DNA from: Dryococelus australis
Lineage: Eukaryota; Arthropoda; Insecta; Phasmatodea; Phasmatidae
Direction of reading: 5' to 3'
Length of the DNA: 64,000 bases
Assembly: GCA_029891345.1 (NCBI GenBank)
Contig: CM057009.1
Location: forward strand, 309,755,666 to 309,819,665
Part shown: positions 48,900-60,774 of the stretch, in pieces
Position numbering within the stretch: the stretch's first letter is position 1
Layout: every line of letters starts with the position of its first letter
Position numbers and translations under genes: made by a program
Notes under the pieces: model-generated
Database searches by the model: none
What the model was told of the DNA's origin: nothing
What the model saw: the letters and a program-made list of their open reading frames with translations, nothing else

Positions 48900-50560
48900 G
48901 GATGATTTTCCTCTCAGTGATGGTGAGCAGACTGATGTCGGGTAGGCATGTAAGCTGCTGGCATCACGGGGCAGCCCTGGATGTCTGTGTAGACATTCTC
49001 CAGGTGGTGATGGTGGGGATACAGGTGGTGGCATCGACCTTTGCTGGCCACTTGTGCCAAGGTTCCAGAGCCACAGCTCAATGCCTATTTGCTGGCTCGC
49101 TGGTTATTTGCATTTTTGCGGTTGGCTGGTGGTGGCTATCATCAAATCTGCGATGTCCAGCAGCAGCTGGGACACAGTGCACTCCTCTGTCTGAGCGACA
49201 GCTTACAGCTGGGTGTTCGCCAGCTGCTTGTGCCTTGGAGTCAGTGGTGGTGGCAGCTGGCTGGTGATGTTGGCCATTATCTCGGCAACATCCAGCTGCT
49301 GGGAGGCAGCATCCGCCTCCTGCTGCATGACCTGAGGCTGGGTGTCCTGGGTGATGATGACAACTGAGGAGAGTTCGCCCACATCGATGCTGTTGGTAGC
49401 CAACAACTCTACCAGGGTGTATGCAGCAGTGCAGTGGAGAGTATCGTACAGCAGCATGTACGACACCACCTCTTCACCTCTGCATGGCAGTGGTGTGTCC
49501 AGCCATATGTATTGCATGGACACTTTCCCTGTGGCATGCATTCCATCTCCTGCTGGCTATGCTCGTACTTGTTTGGTGTATGTGCCAGCAGCCAGTGCAA
49601 TGCTCTGTTACATGTCTCCATATACGTCCTCTCACTGTCATCTGGGTCCTTGATGCTTTAAGTTATGCTGCCATTGCCTTGCATCACATTGGCATAGCTA
49701 GCCTCTGGTGCAAATGGCAGACTCATGTTGGTTTACTGATGGCAGCAGGTCAGACATGCAGGTCCTATAAAGTTCTTTCTCACATGTAATGTCACAGCTA
49801 CCACCACTACTTCAGGTGTTCGGACACTCACATCATGTGTGCAACAAGGGTACATAAAGCTTCCCAACACATGCACTTGTTCTGATATGCCAGATCGCCC
49901 TCAGCGGTCATCGTACTTGCAGCTTCCGCATCCATACTGTCCAATTGAAGTAATTACAATTATTTTTTACTTATGTACACAGCAGACTCTGGCCGAGCAG
50001 GACAGAATTCATTTACTGTCTTCCAGTGTGGTAGTATGTTGTGGCCAGTACACTCCTCGGTCCACCCCAGACCTTACTGCTGTTTTCACCACATAGACAA
50101 TAGTCTGCTTTCCTACTCTCACACTGCAGTTGGGTAATGTCTTCGAAGTCAGCATGTACTTTGAGAATATATCAGTTTGTAGGCAGCTGACTGTTTGGCC
50201 AGATATCGATGATGGTACATTGGTTGTACTTGCCTCATGGCTGAACCTCGATGTAGGCTCAGGTTTAAACAGTCACTTTATTCGAATGTATTGCTCATGG
50301 TGGCAGCAGTTGTCTCTCCTGAATGTTGCACTGCCAAAGACTGCAGGTGCAATGTAACACTCTTTGCTTCTTATATGTACAGTACTTTGCAGCCAAAAAC
50401 ACCTTGCAGATGAGTGGAGAACACATTGTATTCCATGTAACTCTGCCCTGCTTCATGATGGTCGTATGCTGTGCATGTCTTGGTCTGGCAGGTAAATTTA
50501 CCTCTGGCAGGATGCTACAGCTCATATGCAATTTTCTGCATTACCCATACCTGGCATATA
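48900..50560 (-). pseudogene. Degenerate minus-strand coding region, unassigned
   Basis: On the minus strand, runs of coding-like sequence appear in changing frames: 'SIKDPDDSERTYMETCNRAL' (~49,600-49,655), 'ELLATNSIDVGELSSVV' (~49,350-49,400) and a Gln-rich helix repeated twice ('QQLDVAEIMANITSQ' ~49,265-49,310 and 'LLLDIADLMIATTSQ' ~49,130-49,175). Position and direction (downstream of the capsid gene, before polymerase) suggest a third structural or accessory gene of the element, but I recognise no family. Plus-strand frames here are open too and look less natural. Confidence 0.3.
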
Positions 50561-51209
50561 TTATATTGCGATGTTACATGGTATCTGGCCTCAGATAAAA
50601 AACTGGACATGCTACAATACTGCATGGTGTCGGATAGAGGATTAGGCATTCCTCTTAATTTTCACTCACCCAGTGTTGGAGTCCAATACATCATTCTACT
50701 TGCTCTGGCCATCCAGGAAGTTTGAAGTGAACACATAGGTAGCCAACTGTAATGCCATCATACTTGCTCATGTCCACTGTAGCACATGCATTGTTTCACA
50801 TTACCAATGTGTTCGATGCCAGTGTAAACTATTTGCACAGTTGCCTTGTTCAGCATCGCCATGTTGTCTGTAATGAGCTGTACATATCAGGATGGCAGCC
50901 ATACCTGGAATGAGCCATCCAGCAGACATGACACACACTTCCCATATGATGTTGCAGCCTGTCAGATATCTTCTGCGACATACCTCTTGTAGAGAGTCAC
51001 GTCCATCGGTGGCTTGCACTGAGCATTACTGTTCAATTTCACAAGCAACCCATCCATTCTGCTATAGTGCACAGTACAGTGGTCAACCTTAATCATCGGA
51101 CCTACATTTTTATTATTTCTCTCCTATCACCACCATTGTGGCTCTTTGAAAACTTAGTATTGCATAAATCATGATGCAGGTCCTTCATATAATGTGCATG
51201 ACCAACCGG

Positions 51210-51610
51210 ATAATTACAAGTGATCATACCCTGTCTTCATAACCTGCACTCATGTACCAAGCCTTCAATGTTCGTAATTATGAGCAATCATACTTTGTCT
51301 CCAGCATGCACTACACTGCTCATAATTAGAAGCAGTCATACTCTGTCATTAAGACTAGCCTGAACACATTTGTGCACCAAGCCTTCATTGCTCTGGGCAG
51401 TCATACTCTGTCTCCAGCCTCCACTTGTGTACCACACCTTCAATGTGTGTAATTACATGCACTGTGCCCTTCACCACTGAGGTTCAGGGCACAACCCCAT
51501 AGTAGTAGTGCTTTCATGCATAGACATTACCTGCCTAACCTGCAGTTGTGGCACTCGTGGTTCGTCGTGTACCAAAGCACAGTCATACTCTGTCTGTACA
51601 TCACATATGT
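51210..51610. repeat. ~70-bp minisatellite ('catactctgtctccagcct')
   Basis: Four to five diverged units with 'gcagtcatactctgtctcca' and 'tgtaccaagccttcaatg', sometimes with an intervening 'taattatgagcaatcat'. Confidence 0.75.
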
Positions 51611-51949
51611 TTGTGCTGCTTCAATGAGTACTCAGCCATTGTTTCTGTTCTGAACCAGTGACAAAGTTGATGCCAGCCTCTTCCAACAGAGGCGAGTACT
51701 TGTATTTTATCATACTCATTGTTCCCATCATCCAAATTAATACAGTAATAGTGTTTCTCAAGCCACATATTTGTCACCATACTTTTCCTGTCGAGCACAT
51801 ACAATGGGAAGGGTGACAGGAAAGTGCTTGTGACTATACTACTGTCCACATGTGCTATTCACATATGTTTAGTTATGAAACCACACAGTGACATACAACC
51901 CTAGACATTCACGAACATTGTGATGACCGGGTAGTGAATGAGCTATAGG

Positions 51950-53150
51950 TACCCTTTTGGCCATTATTTTAACTATACAATTGCATATATTACATGTCAC
52001 AAGTGGATCATGGATTATTAGGGCATATGCTTAAGTGTTAGCCAAGAAATTCCCAGTGGTAGTCAATTCTGCAATTGGCAACTGCTGTCTGTATTCTATT
52101 GTCCTGTTTACTTATGTCGAAAACCAGTAGGGGAGCTGTATTTATGAATTTGGCAGGTGCTAGTATTGGAGATTAAGTTTGACCAAAATATGCTCTATGA
52201 AAGGTTGCGTTTATTTGGTATAGCAACATGTAGATACTGTTTGCAAAATCAATGTTTAGGTCTCCATATAAATAACACTCTGAGTTGAGATGAACTTTCA
52301 TGTTCCCTATATTTGCATGATCGAATTGCGAATGGTATGTGCCAGAGATGTTTTGTTTGCCAGTCTGAAAGTCAACAATTATATACTGCAGCTTCTTGCT
52401 TGTAAAACTCATTCCAATATTCCAATTTAGGCTCATGACTTGCAAGACACTCGGATGTTTCTAAACTCCAGGATTGGAACACCATGTCGGCATTCCTGTA
52501 TTTCTCTGCATATAAAAAAATTCCACTCATTCCAACACTCTCACCTGCATGTGTGGTAATAGCCATTCGAGAGATTGGAATGCTAGCATTGTGATTTCCA
52601 GTGCAGTTGCATCATCCATAAAGGCATTTTCTCGCATGTTGGCCATGAGAATAATTAGCTCCTTCTAGAAATTAATAATTATGTGAATGTAGTCCATGGC
52701 AAAATATATCAGTATGGCCAGCAGAATACTAACTTCGAATTTTCCATTCAGATAGACTGGGAGCGTATGGCCCTCTTCGATCACCCAGCTGGCCATTTTA
52801 GCCACAGGAAGTTGGTTGCACATTAGCGAGAGGTAATTTTAAATGGTTACTGTGATTCCCACATCCCGAGTAGCATTTACTTCTCTCCCACTTAGATTGT
52901 ATGCGATTTGCCTTATCATGTGTAATATTCCATTTCTAATGATTCTAGTTGTCACTGATACTGTGTTTCCTGCCTTCATAATTGTACCGCAAAACCACAA
53001 ATAAGAATTACATTTTACGGTGTAGATGTCTTGGTTCTGGACCAGGATCCAAACCTAGGACAAGGATACATATGGATCTGGCAGATACTGTATGTACAAG
53101 TGGATTTTCGCCTCCAAGATCGAGTCTTCAAACCCTGTCTCCTCTGTCAC
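51950..53150 (-). pseudogene. Major capsid protein (double jelly-roll), Maverick type, decayed
   Basis: The minus strand reads with several in-frame stops through 'NQDIYTVKCNSYLWF' (~53,000-53,040), 'VIEEGHTLPVYLNGKFEVS' (~52,735-52,795), 'YIHIIINF' (~52,665-52,690), 'MKVHLNSECYLYGDLNIDFA' (~52,245-52,310) and 'PLLVFDISKQDNRIQTA' (~52,075-52,130). These segments, in this order, are characteristic of the double jelly-roll capsid protein of Maverick/Polinton elements, which forms the shell of the predicted particle. A frame change occurs near 52,440-52,560 and stops lie at about 52,840, 52,665 and 52,515. The C-terminus fades after ~51,960, making it shorter than intact relatives. It lies directly downstream of the probable minor capsid gene. 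Confidence 0.8.
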
Positions 53151-53289
53151 ATTTAAAATTTCCACATCCATATCTGTTGACTGACAGTCCCAATCTATAC
53201 AGGAAACTAACATTTGCAGATGTTAGCATGCTGGACACTCGCCTTGTACTGACTTCTAGTTTGGTATGGTAAGTGATTTTTATTACTTT

Positions 53290-53860
53290 CGACTGCTTAA
53301 ATTTCAGTCCCATCTTTGTGCAGATGCTGGCAAACGGTAATTTTCTTGCAACAGAAATTAATCAAATGATGGTCTTGGTCTACTCTGGAGATGAGCACTT
53401 CTTGCATGCTCTCTGTGACAATTAGCATGTAAATAGGAGTCTTTGGAATGCACACTATTTTAAACCCCGGTGGCACCATTGTGGAGAATTTGTGGAGCAT
53501 TTGGATAGGCTGGCCATTAAGGTATGAGCTGGTTACCAAATTAAAATTTATTCTTATCGTGATCACTGGAAAAATATTTACTGGGAGGTCGATTGTTGCA
53601 GTTTATTTGCGTTGTATTTCATGTTCAAGAACCCTATCATGGCGGCCAGCATGTCGTTCTGCATGAAATATATCTGGTTGTTACATTACATCTTGCTGTG
53701 TAGAATATTGGAGTTCCCTTGCAGTATCAACATCACATCCAGTCCCAGTTCGCACTTAAATACTAGCCTACATCCTCGATTTCATAAGAACTTGTGGGTA
53801 TACACATCTCGCCTCTCTTGCCATTCTCCTTGATGTACCAGAACGTGCAATTGTGTTGTG
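53290..53860 (-). pseudogene. Probable minor capsid (penton-like) protein, decayed
   Basis: A minus-strand frame is open at 53,297-53,566. It encodes 'NGQPIQMLHKFSTMVPPGF' and ends 'DQDHHLINFCCKKITVCQHL' followed by a short tail. The ending has the look of the last strands of the single jelly-roll minor capsid protein of Maverick elements. Upstream, readable pieces ('DMLAAMIGFLNMKYNANK', ~53,600-53,655) lie in another frame. The position just before the capsid gene on the same strand supports the call. Sequence support alone is weak. Confidence 0.4.
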
Positions 53861-53869
53861 CCAGTTTTA

Positions 53870-54850
53870 GGCACGTTCCTTGTTTTAATTATGTTTTGTA
53901 CTTTACCTAAAGGATTTGTGTGAGGTATTTATATTTTTTTGTACCTTATTGTGAATTTTTTGAGTGAAGTAATTTTTTTTGTGGTAAAGTGCTAATAATC
54001 TGTTTGCCTTCCTCAATATAGTATTTATTTGAATATTGTTATTTACAGTCGTCATTAAACAGATAATTGGTTCAGTTGTTAAAAGGATCCATAAGAAAGT
54101 CATATTTAATTGTGATTATAACTTTTTTGTGTCTACAGGACATATAAAGATTGATCAGATAACTAACCTTTTTAGTGCTTCTCTGTGAAGTATTTGGTAT
54201 CATAGTTCAAATATTCGCCACTAAAGTACTCTTTATATAGTAAAACAAAAAATTTTAAGGGCAAAGGAAAGTGAGTATTTTGTGTTAATTAAAGTTGCCT
54301 AAAATTCTGAGATGATATGATAAATATTTTGTGATAAATATCATAACATGTAAATGTATAAATTATATTTTGACTTCATAAAACTATACCATAGATTGTT
54401 CTATGTACGAAGTAATTCGAATATCGTCACATCGATGTACAGGCTTTTGGAGAGTCTTTCTTGTCGCTATTCTTTGGTGCTGCATAAGGCCTCTTTCTTC
54501 GCCATCTTCAACATGTAATTAAAAACTTCGCCATTTTTAACTCTCCTTATTGATTCGACTGTTTCTCAAGATTATGTAAATCATCGAAGTTACAGCTGGT
54601 GAGTAAATTGTTATTTTTTGTCATTGTCGGCAATATTGTATTTGATGGTGGCGAACATTATTTATGTCCCTTTTTAATGATTTTAGCTATAGCTCGACAC
54701 AATCAGCATTCCAGACATGACTGATTGCTACATGTAGTGTGTCCTCATTAAGTATGTGAAAGGAATAACAGATATAAGCGTCCACAGTTCCTTTCTCGAG
54801 GCTGCTGTTCTGTCATATAGTTATAATAAGTTCTCGTGCCTCTCAAGTTT
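53870..54850. promoter_or_regulatory. AT-rich gap between divergent gene blocks of the element
   Basis: About 1 kb with no coding trace separates the leftward capsid block from the rightward block. By position it would be the place for promoters of both, but no specific box can be defended. Confidence 0.25.
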
Positions 54851-55396
54851 GTTTTCAGTATGTGTGGGCCCTTAAATTACCGAAGGCTATCACAGTAACC
54901 AGTCCTATTGCTAAGCTTCTTATATGTGGTTCAATGTATACCCAGACCTCCACTGGAATCCAGGTTTATTATTCCACTCTCCACTCGCCATGGTCAGTGC
55001 AGGAGGTGGTCATGCATGAATACACCCCTGAATTTATGTATTTTTTAGTTTCCGAGTGAACTTTTGTATAACAAAGTTTGTGAGTGGGAGGTCTGGCAGG
55101 GCCCTTAAGACAACATGTTTCTTCTATCATGCTTTCTTCTTTCCACTGTCCTTTGCTTCCTCCTGCCTTCCCCCTAGCAATAGGGATGCAAGTACAGGCA
55201 TTGCCTGTTTTTATCTCCTCTAGCGAACAATTCCATTTTTCGATTATGCCAAATAGCTTCCTAGATTGTTGATGTTCTCCTTTTCCCAAGTTGATGGCAC
55301 AAGTGATCCCACTAGCTCACCAATTTAACTTCATAATAGTCTGGATGCTGGGAATATGAAAGGCAATATCCCTCCACACGTATCTGATGCATCTTT

Positions 55397-55669
55397 TCAA
55401 CGAGGTTTCCTCTGTGACTTCCTAGATTTCCTTCCAAACTGCAAACACATTCTATATTTAAGTGTATCTCGCATTATCTTGGGAACACCCCAAGCAGCTA
55501 GTTGTTCGCTGAGTTTAGAAGTAGGCGATAAACCTACCATTCGAACTTTGTCTGCAAGTATACTATCAGCAATGTGTCTATCCTGCAACCAACTACTTGT
55601 TGCATAGTCAATGTTGTACTCCTTGCACACCTCATCCAAGAAATTAGTTGGGATATCACCTTTTTTCAA
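55397..55669 (-). other. Unassigned open frame in the element
   Basis: A 90-codon minus-strand frame ('NFLDEVCKEYNIDYATSSWL', 'SKLSEQLAAWGVPKIMRDT', ending in a basic 'GRKSRKSQRKPR' tail) looks more natural than the overlapping plus frame. The composition is that of a soluble helical, basic-tailed protein. No family recognised. The adenovirus-type protease expected in this kind of element was not found here or elsewhere. Confidence 0.25.
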
Positions 55670-55839
55670 TCTCTGTGCTAGTACTTGGCCTGCATAATTT
55701 ATATCCTGGAATGTGTGCTTCGAATGGGAGGTTGTTGATCAGTGTATTCACCAGTTCACATCCCCTCTTGACCTTGCTTCCATGATAAATTACATCATAC
55801 TAACACTACTTGTTAGGTACATCTACTTTATAATTTCTC

Positions 55840-56640
55840 TTGGCCGACCAAATCTTGAGCATGGACCTGCTGCTTATGGTTTACCATTCATGCCTAAGTG
55901 CAATGGAGAAAATGCCCCAGGCCACCACACTACCAGTTCGCACCACTGCCAATGATGAATATACTACTCACTTAATAGAATCACAGGAAGCTACTGCCGA
56001 AAACCATCCACAGTACTATATAATTGTGGGTCCAAGCAACTGAGGGAAGGCATGTGGTATTTTCAGCCTTCTGGAAGAGCCCACTGGACTTTGCTTTGAG
56101 AATGCGTACCTCTACTCAAATTCCCTCCAACAACCAAAGTACCTATGCTTAGCAAATATTCTACAGGCAGTGGATGGGCTTCGATATTTTCTATTTAGCA
56201 ACAATGAAGCAGTTGTGCTGCCGAGTGAAGCTTTGCCAAACTCTCTTCGTGTTCGATGATGTCTCATGTGAAAAACAGAGCAAAATAAAACATTATTTCA
56301 GTATGGGCCGACATGTAGCTGTGGACTCAATTTACTTATGCCAAACATATTATTATTATTTTATGTCTAAGCAACTTCTGTGTGACCATGCTAATTTCCT
56401 TGTTCTGTTTCGTATGGATGACTTAAATTTACACCATGTGTAGTCTGATAATGTGCATACTGATATGACTTTTGATCATTTTGAAAACAAATGTTTGTGT
56501 TGCTGGTGGGAACTGCAAGGTTTTCTCATCATACCCAAGGATTTTCCACCTCATGAAGGACATTGCCCCATGGTTTTGATCAGGTTCTTGCATAGCAGCC
56601 TTATGTGTGCACCATACAATTGTATCACTCCTACTAATGA
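55840..56640 (+). pseudogene. FtsK/HerA-type DNA packaging ATPase, decayed
   Basis: The first frame (from 55,840) ends at 'YYIIVGPSN', followed by a TGA at 56,041-56,043 and then Gly-Lys, so the stop sits inside the Walker A loop. The next part ('FENAYLYSNSLQQPKY', 'SNNEAVVLPSEALPNSL') continues to ~56,255. A second frame carries Walker B 'LFVFDDVS' (~56,242-56,265), 'HYFSMGRHVAVDSIYLCQTY' and 'LCDHANFLVLFRMDDLNLHHV', all signature blocks of the Maverick packaging ATPase that pumps DNA into the capsid. A stop at ~56,441 and further decay follow. It lies at the head of the rightward gene block. Confidence 0.9.
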
Positions 56641-56869
56641 TGATAAATGCAGTTTTCGTGGGAAATGAGCCAAGCATATTGGAGGCCTAAGAATGACAGG
56701 GATGCTGCCAATGTCCCCGTTGCCTGCATCATCTCTTCCGAGGCTTTGCAACTGCTGGTCGCACTGCAGACCTCATCTACTAACACTGAGACACATCTTC
56801 ACTTACTAATGTCTGATGTGTCTTCGCTTGTGAATGTGTAGCTGAAGCTCGCCAGTGTGGGTGAGTGAA

Positions 56870-57991
56870 TAGCCAGCAAAGTGACTGCTGAATTACAAAC
56901 ACTGACCAACAATGTGCGCAAACTGACTGCTTCAGGCAAGAAGCTGGCAGTGGTGGAGAGCAACCTCTACGATATAAATGAGCTGACTACCAACATGGAT
57001 ATGTGGCTTATCAAGTTGATCGAGATGGTGGCCAGTCAAACTGGTTTTGTGTCTAGCAATGCACTCAAGGTCATGGAAGGATGACTATTAACCGACACAA
57101 ATTCACTGTCTGCCAAGATGGAAGCCTAGAACCACTCATTGACTTCTAATGCGAACATGTTAACCACTCTAGTGGCAAGCTTGCGGCCCTGGAGCAGAAA
57201 CTCGATGTAGTAGGCACACAAGTTGCAGACAGTTGCCTTACCAACCTGACCTCAAAATTAGACAGGAAATTTGATGTCCGGACTGAAAGCACAAATGCTC
57301 TGGCCACTTTAAATACAAAGCTAGCCTACCTGGAATCGAACATCACTGCTGTTGGTGCATTGTCCGGCCAAATGAATGCTCAGATTCAAACATTAACTAC
57401 TGATGTGCATACTCTGTGCACCTTAGGCAGTACACTTAAGACTATGGAGAAGAAAGTCGATGACTTGGGTGATTGTGTTGACAACAGAGAGCTTACAGCT
57501 CTGGCTACGAATTTGAAGGATCTTTTGCTCATTGCAAATGAAGGTGCAAGCAAACTGGCCACTCTGAGTATGCAGCTAGCAAATGTATCCGGCATGGCCT
57601 CGTACTTTGATGGGGGCACGTGGACAATGAAATTATTACAGCCCTGTCTGTGAAGCTGGACAGACACCTTAATACTTCTGCGGAGATTGTAAGCAAGCCG
57701 ACAGCTGTAAGTATGCAGCTAGGGTCTGTGGTCAACCTGGAAACGAAATTCTGCACTATCATGGCCGGAATGTCTAATGGCAATCTTAATAGCATTGCAG
57801 AATTGCTGTCATCCTATCTCAGCTCCTTGGGTGTGTGGCTTATACTATGGAAGATGTTGTATGCCACACAATCACACATATTTCCGACATTCATGCCAAT
57901 GATAAGTGGACACATTGTAAACATGTTAGAGCACATTGGCAAGTCGGGAGAAACTTTTAAGAAGTTGATCGAGCGGAGGGCCACTTACTAA
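56870..57991 (+). pseudogene. Long coiled-coil protein of the element, decayed
   Basis: Three overlapping frames (56,881-57,084; ~57,180-57,653; 57,620-57,991) together encode about 370 residues with heptad-like spacing of Leu/Ile/Val: 'LQTLTNNVRKLTASGKKL', 'LTTDVHTLCTLGSTLKTMEK', 'LATLSMQLANVSGMA'. The composition is Thr/Asn/Ser/Leu-rich with almost no Cys, suggesting a long trimeric or dimeric fibrous protein. Two frameshifts and several stops break it. It stands between the packaging ATPase and the integrase genes. No family recognised; a fibre- or scaffold-like structural protein is an inference from shape and place only. Confidence 0.5.
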
Positions 57992-58031
57992 TTATATGTA
58001 TTATGTGCATTCGGCATTCTTTTTCAGTGCA

Positions 58032-58394
58032 ATGTCTCCCACCACCGAATATTTGCACCTTGTTATCAGCATTCGCAATAGATATCTGCTCAACAAGCAG
58101 GTGCATATGGAGTGTAATGCTGTATTGTCGGATGTCTTCCAGCTAATAATGTCTTGGCTCGACCAACAGCAGCCTATTCCCCCTGCTGCTGCTCTGAAGA
58201 CTGAACTGAACCTCGGGCCTAAGAGGAAATGCAAGAAAAAGTTATCTAATGTGCGCTCAGTGACTGTTCAAAACTATCTCTCTTTGTATGCACCAAGCTT
58301 TAACAATTCGACATATGGTGTATATAAGCACAATAAGAAGTTGTTATTAAAAAAAAAACAAATTTCCTTTCTGCCAATGATGTTATACAAATAG
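58032..58394 (+). CDS. Small basic protein of the element, unassigned
   Basis: An uninterrupted 120-codon frame starting 'MSPTTEYLHLVISIRNRYL', with 'VFQLIMSWLDQQQPIPPAAA' in the middle, a basic cluster 'GPKRKCKKKL' resembling a nuclear-localisation or DNA-binding patch, and a Lys-rich end. It sits 40 bp after the coiled-coil gene and about 100 bp before the integrase frame, in the same direction. Compared with its neighbours it is strikingly intact, although the 3' part passes through an a-run (58,349-58,360) where a frameshift could hide. Its function is unknown. Confidence 0.45.
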   Translation: MSPTTEYLHLVISIRNRYLLNKQVHMECNAVLSDVFQLIMSWLDQQQPIPPAAALKTELNLGPKRKCKKKLSNVRSVTVQNYLSLYAPSFNNSTYGVYKHNKKLLLKKKQISFLPMMLYK

Positions 58395-58498
58395 GCAATT
58401 AAGTAAAGTGCATCTCTCCTGGCTTATATGAGCTGCTATTTATATACGAGTCAGGGGATTATTTCCGTGCCATGCTTCGTCAGTACAGGTGATTTATT

Positions 58499-59765
58499 AT
58501 GCTCACAAGCACACATGTGACAGGGAACAATGCCACAAGCAATAGTTATAAGGACAAGTCACATCCAAAATTCGACATTATCGCTGATCTGTTCCTAGGT
58601 GTGTCAAGTAGTTCGGATTTGACTTCGAAGCTTGTAGGTGGCAGTCACCTTTAATATGTCTACTGGGACGACAGCAACAAAGTAGTGGTACATCTATGGC
58701 TGCTCATTGCATCCCAGCAAGCTGTAAATACATCTCAGATGAATGAAATTGTGAATACTTGGAGGAGCTGTGGGAGGCTGGCTAAATCCAGTGAAGATGA
58801 CCAAAATTACCTGACCTCAACTATGTCAAGAGCACAGATCGCCGCTGAGCTGCATCGCCCTGCCTGCAGGTATTATCCCCGAAGCAAGGTACTCCTGTTT
58901 GGACTGCAAGACCTGTATCAAGCTCATTTAGTCGAAGTGATTCCTTATGCCCGCACTAATAAGGGCTACAGGTACATTTTAATGGTTATAAATTGCTTCT
59001 ATAAATGTGGATTGTCCATTACTGTGCACAGAAAGTGTGGCATGGATGTGGCTACTGCTATGAAATGGGTTTTGGCTGAGGGGGTGCACCTAAGAATCTG
59101 CAAACTGACTATTCTAAAGAATTCTACAACCCTGCCTTCCATTAACTTATGGCTGTGAATAAAATTAACCCCTACAGTTCATTTGGATATGTCAAAGCTT
59201 CTATAGTGGTACAATTTAGTCGACCGCTCAACCTGTCATGTGTAAAGAGCTTTGAGTACAGGGCAGTTACAAGTGGCTGAACCAGCTCCTGTGCTTCTTT
59301 GCTGAGAAAAAATGTGTACGAGCATAGAACTATTGGAATGAGCCCTGTTGATGTTATTGCTGAAAACTCCTTTTTGTTACATCGCAGTTTACAACAATGA
59401 CAAGAAGTTCGATTCCCGCAGACCAAAAGCTAAATTTGGAGATTTTGTGAGAATCTGACAAATTAAAGGGACTTTTTGATAACCCTTATTTTTCATCTTG
59501 GAGCGTGGACGTATTTCATGTGGCCAAGGTGTTGGATTATGTGCCTCTCACTTATGCCCTCATAGATATGGCTGACCAACAAATTATTGAATCCTTCTAT
59601 AAATTTGAGATTTTGACTACAAAGTACCCACATGACCATTTGGTCGAGAAAATTTTCCAAGGGCAAGGGGATAAAGTTCTTTTGAAATGGTTCGGATTTC
59701 CAGCTCGCTTCAATCAGTAGGTGTCAAAATCATTGCTTACAACTGTGTAAGTGCAAGACCTGTGT
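58499..59765 (+). pseudogene. Retroviral-type (DDE) integrase with chromodomain, Maverick type, decayed
   Basis: One frame from 58,499 runs to 59,158 with a single TAA at 58,652-58,654. It contains 'AELHRPACRYYPRSKVLLFG', then 'LYQAHLVEVIPYAR' and 'NKGYRYILMVINCFYKCG', the core of the Maverick integrase that joins element ends to target DNA. The second catalytic block 'LQTDYSKEFYN' (~59,096-59,130) is in another frame. After a broken third block ('ASIVVQFSRPL', ~59,200-59,230) the C-terminus resumes at 59,505-59,720 with 'YALIDMADQQIIESFYKFEI' and a chromodomain-like 'VEKIFQGQGDKVLLKWFGFP'. The first catalytic Asp is replaced by His (QAHLV) and the expected catalytic Glu by Val. The gene is inactive. 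Confidence 0.9.
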
Positions 59766-59979
59766 ATAAGTACCAGCTGTTGTAATTTTTCTGTAATAAA
59801 TTCACTCTTCACAATGTTGTGTGTCTTGTAAACTTACTCACTCTGTGTGCTTCCCTCACCTTGTACCAACTGTCAGTGACAAGTAGCAGCCACATTTCAA
59901 TTGTTTGGGTCTCACACTGGTCTGTGGGACCAAATGTTAAATAGGGAGGTTCCTTGTCTTGGCTTAATTGCATCTGGAC

Positions 59980-60460
59980 TGCCTAGGACATTTTCAATGG
60001 CTTTATCCACATTACACTATCTCTCTTCCTGAATGCTTGGGAAACAACCTCCTCATTATTACTAGTTGCTTCGGGCGATGAGGGAGGTTGGAGGCCTTGA
60101 TCTTTCTTGGCTAACAGGCAATTAGGACAGTTCATTATTTCTGGAAGCTCGGTGGCCTTGAGAGGGAGGGGGGAGTAGGCAGCACTCATTCATTCTCGAT
60201 CCTCCTGACAATCCATGAAAGTGGTAGGACCTCCGACCTTTTCTTGTCGGTGGGAACCTCCATATGATCTGGTGGACAAGTGGGGGAGGGAGAAGAGATC
60301 ATCGAGATCCTCCATGCTGATAGCACACAACTTTATATCTGTATGTAAATCTGACACAGGCATTTTTTTGGCCGCCCACTGCAGTGCCCTGCTAATTGTG
60401 GAGGCTCTGTATATGAGCGATAGAGTATGTTCCATGTGTAGCCATACTGGCACCTCTCAT
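59980..60460 (-). other. Unassigned minus-strand frames near the right end
   Basis: Two adjacent frames (60,190-60,453 and 59,983-60,189) could be one broken small gene opposite to the integrase ('CAISMEDLDDLFSLPHLSTR', 'ELPEIMNCPNCLLAKKDQGL'). A Cys-x2-Cys pair is present. No family recognised. Confidence 0.2.
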
Positions 60461-60774
60461 ACATCTCGTTCGTGTTTAACTGTTCATTAATTTTCATATA
60501 TACTATTTATTTCCACTTTATTTATACATGCAATTGTTTTAACTACTACTATAGTAATGTTGTGTGTATATCGAGGAAGGGGATACACGCACATTCTGAT
60601 GTTGTGTGCATAGGCAACAGGATGGCTCGGAGGAAACCCACATGACAAAGCGTAACTCAACAGCCCCCGACTCCACACACAAGGAGCCATAGCCGTGTTG
60701 TAGAGTCATTGGTGAGCATTGTGTGTGCGGAGGGATGCATGCACTGCTGGTGTGTGTGCAGGCCACTAAATATT

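Noticed and set aside
49421..49789. 122-codon plus-strand frame in the element
   Set aside because: Cys/His/Leu-rich shadow with no motif; the minus strand looks more gene-like.
54862..55960. Adenovirus-type cysteine protease expected near the packaging ATPase
   Set aside because: No His/Asp/Cys blocks of that family could be found in any frame.
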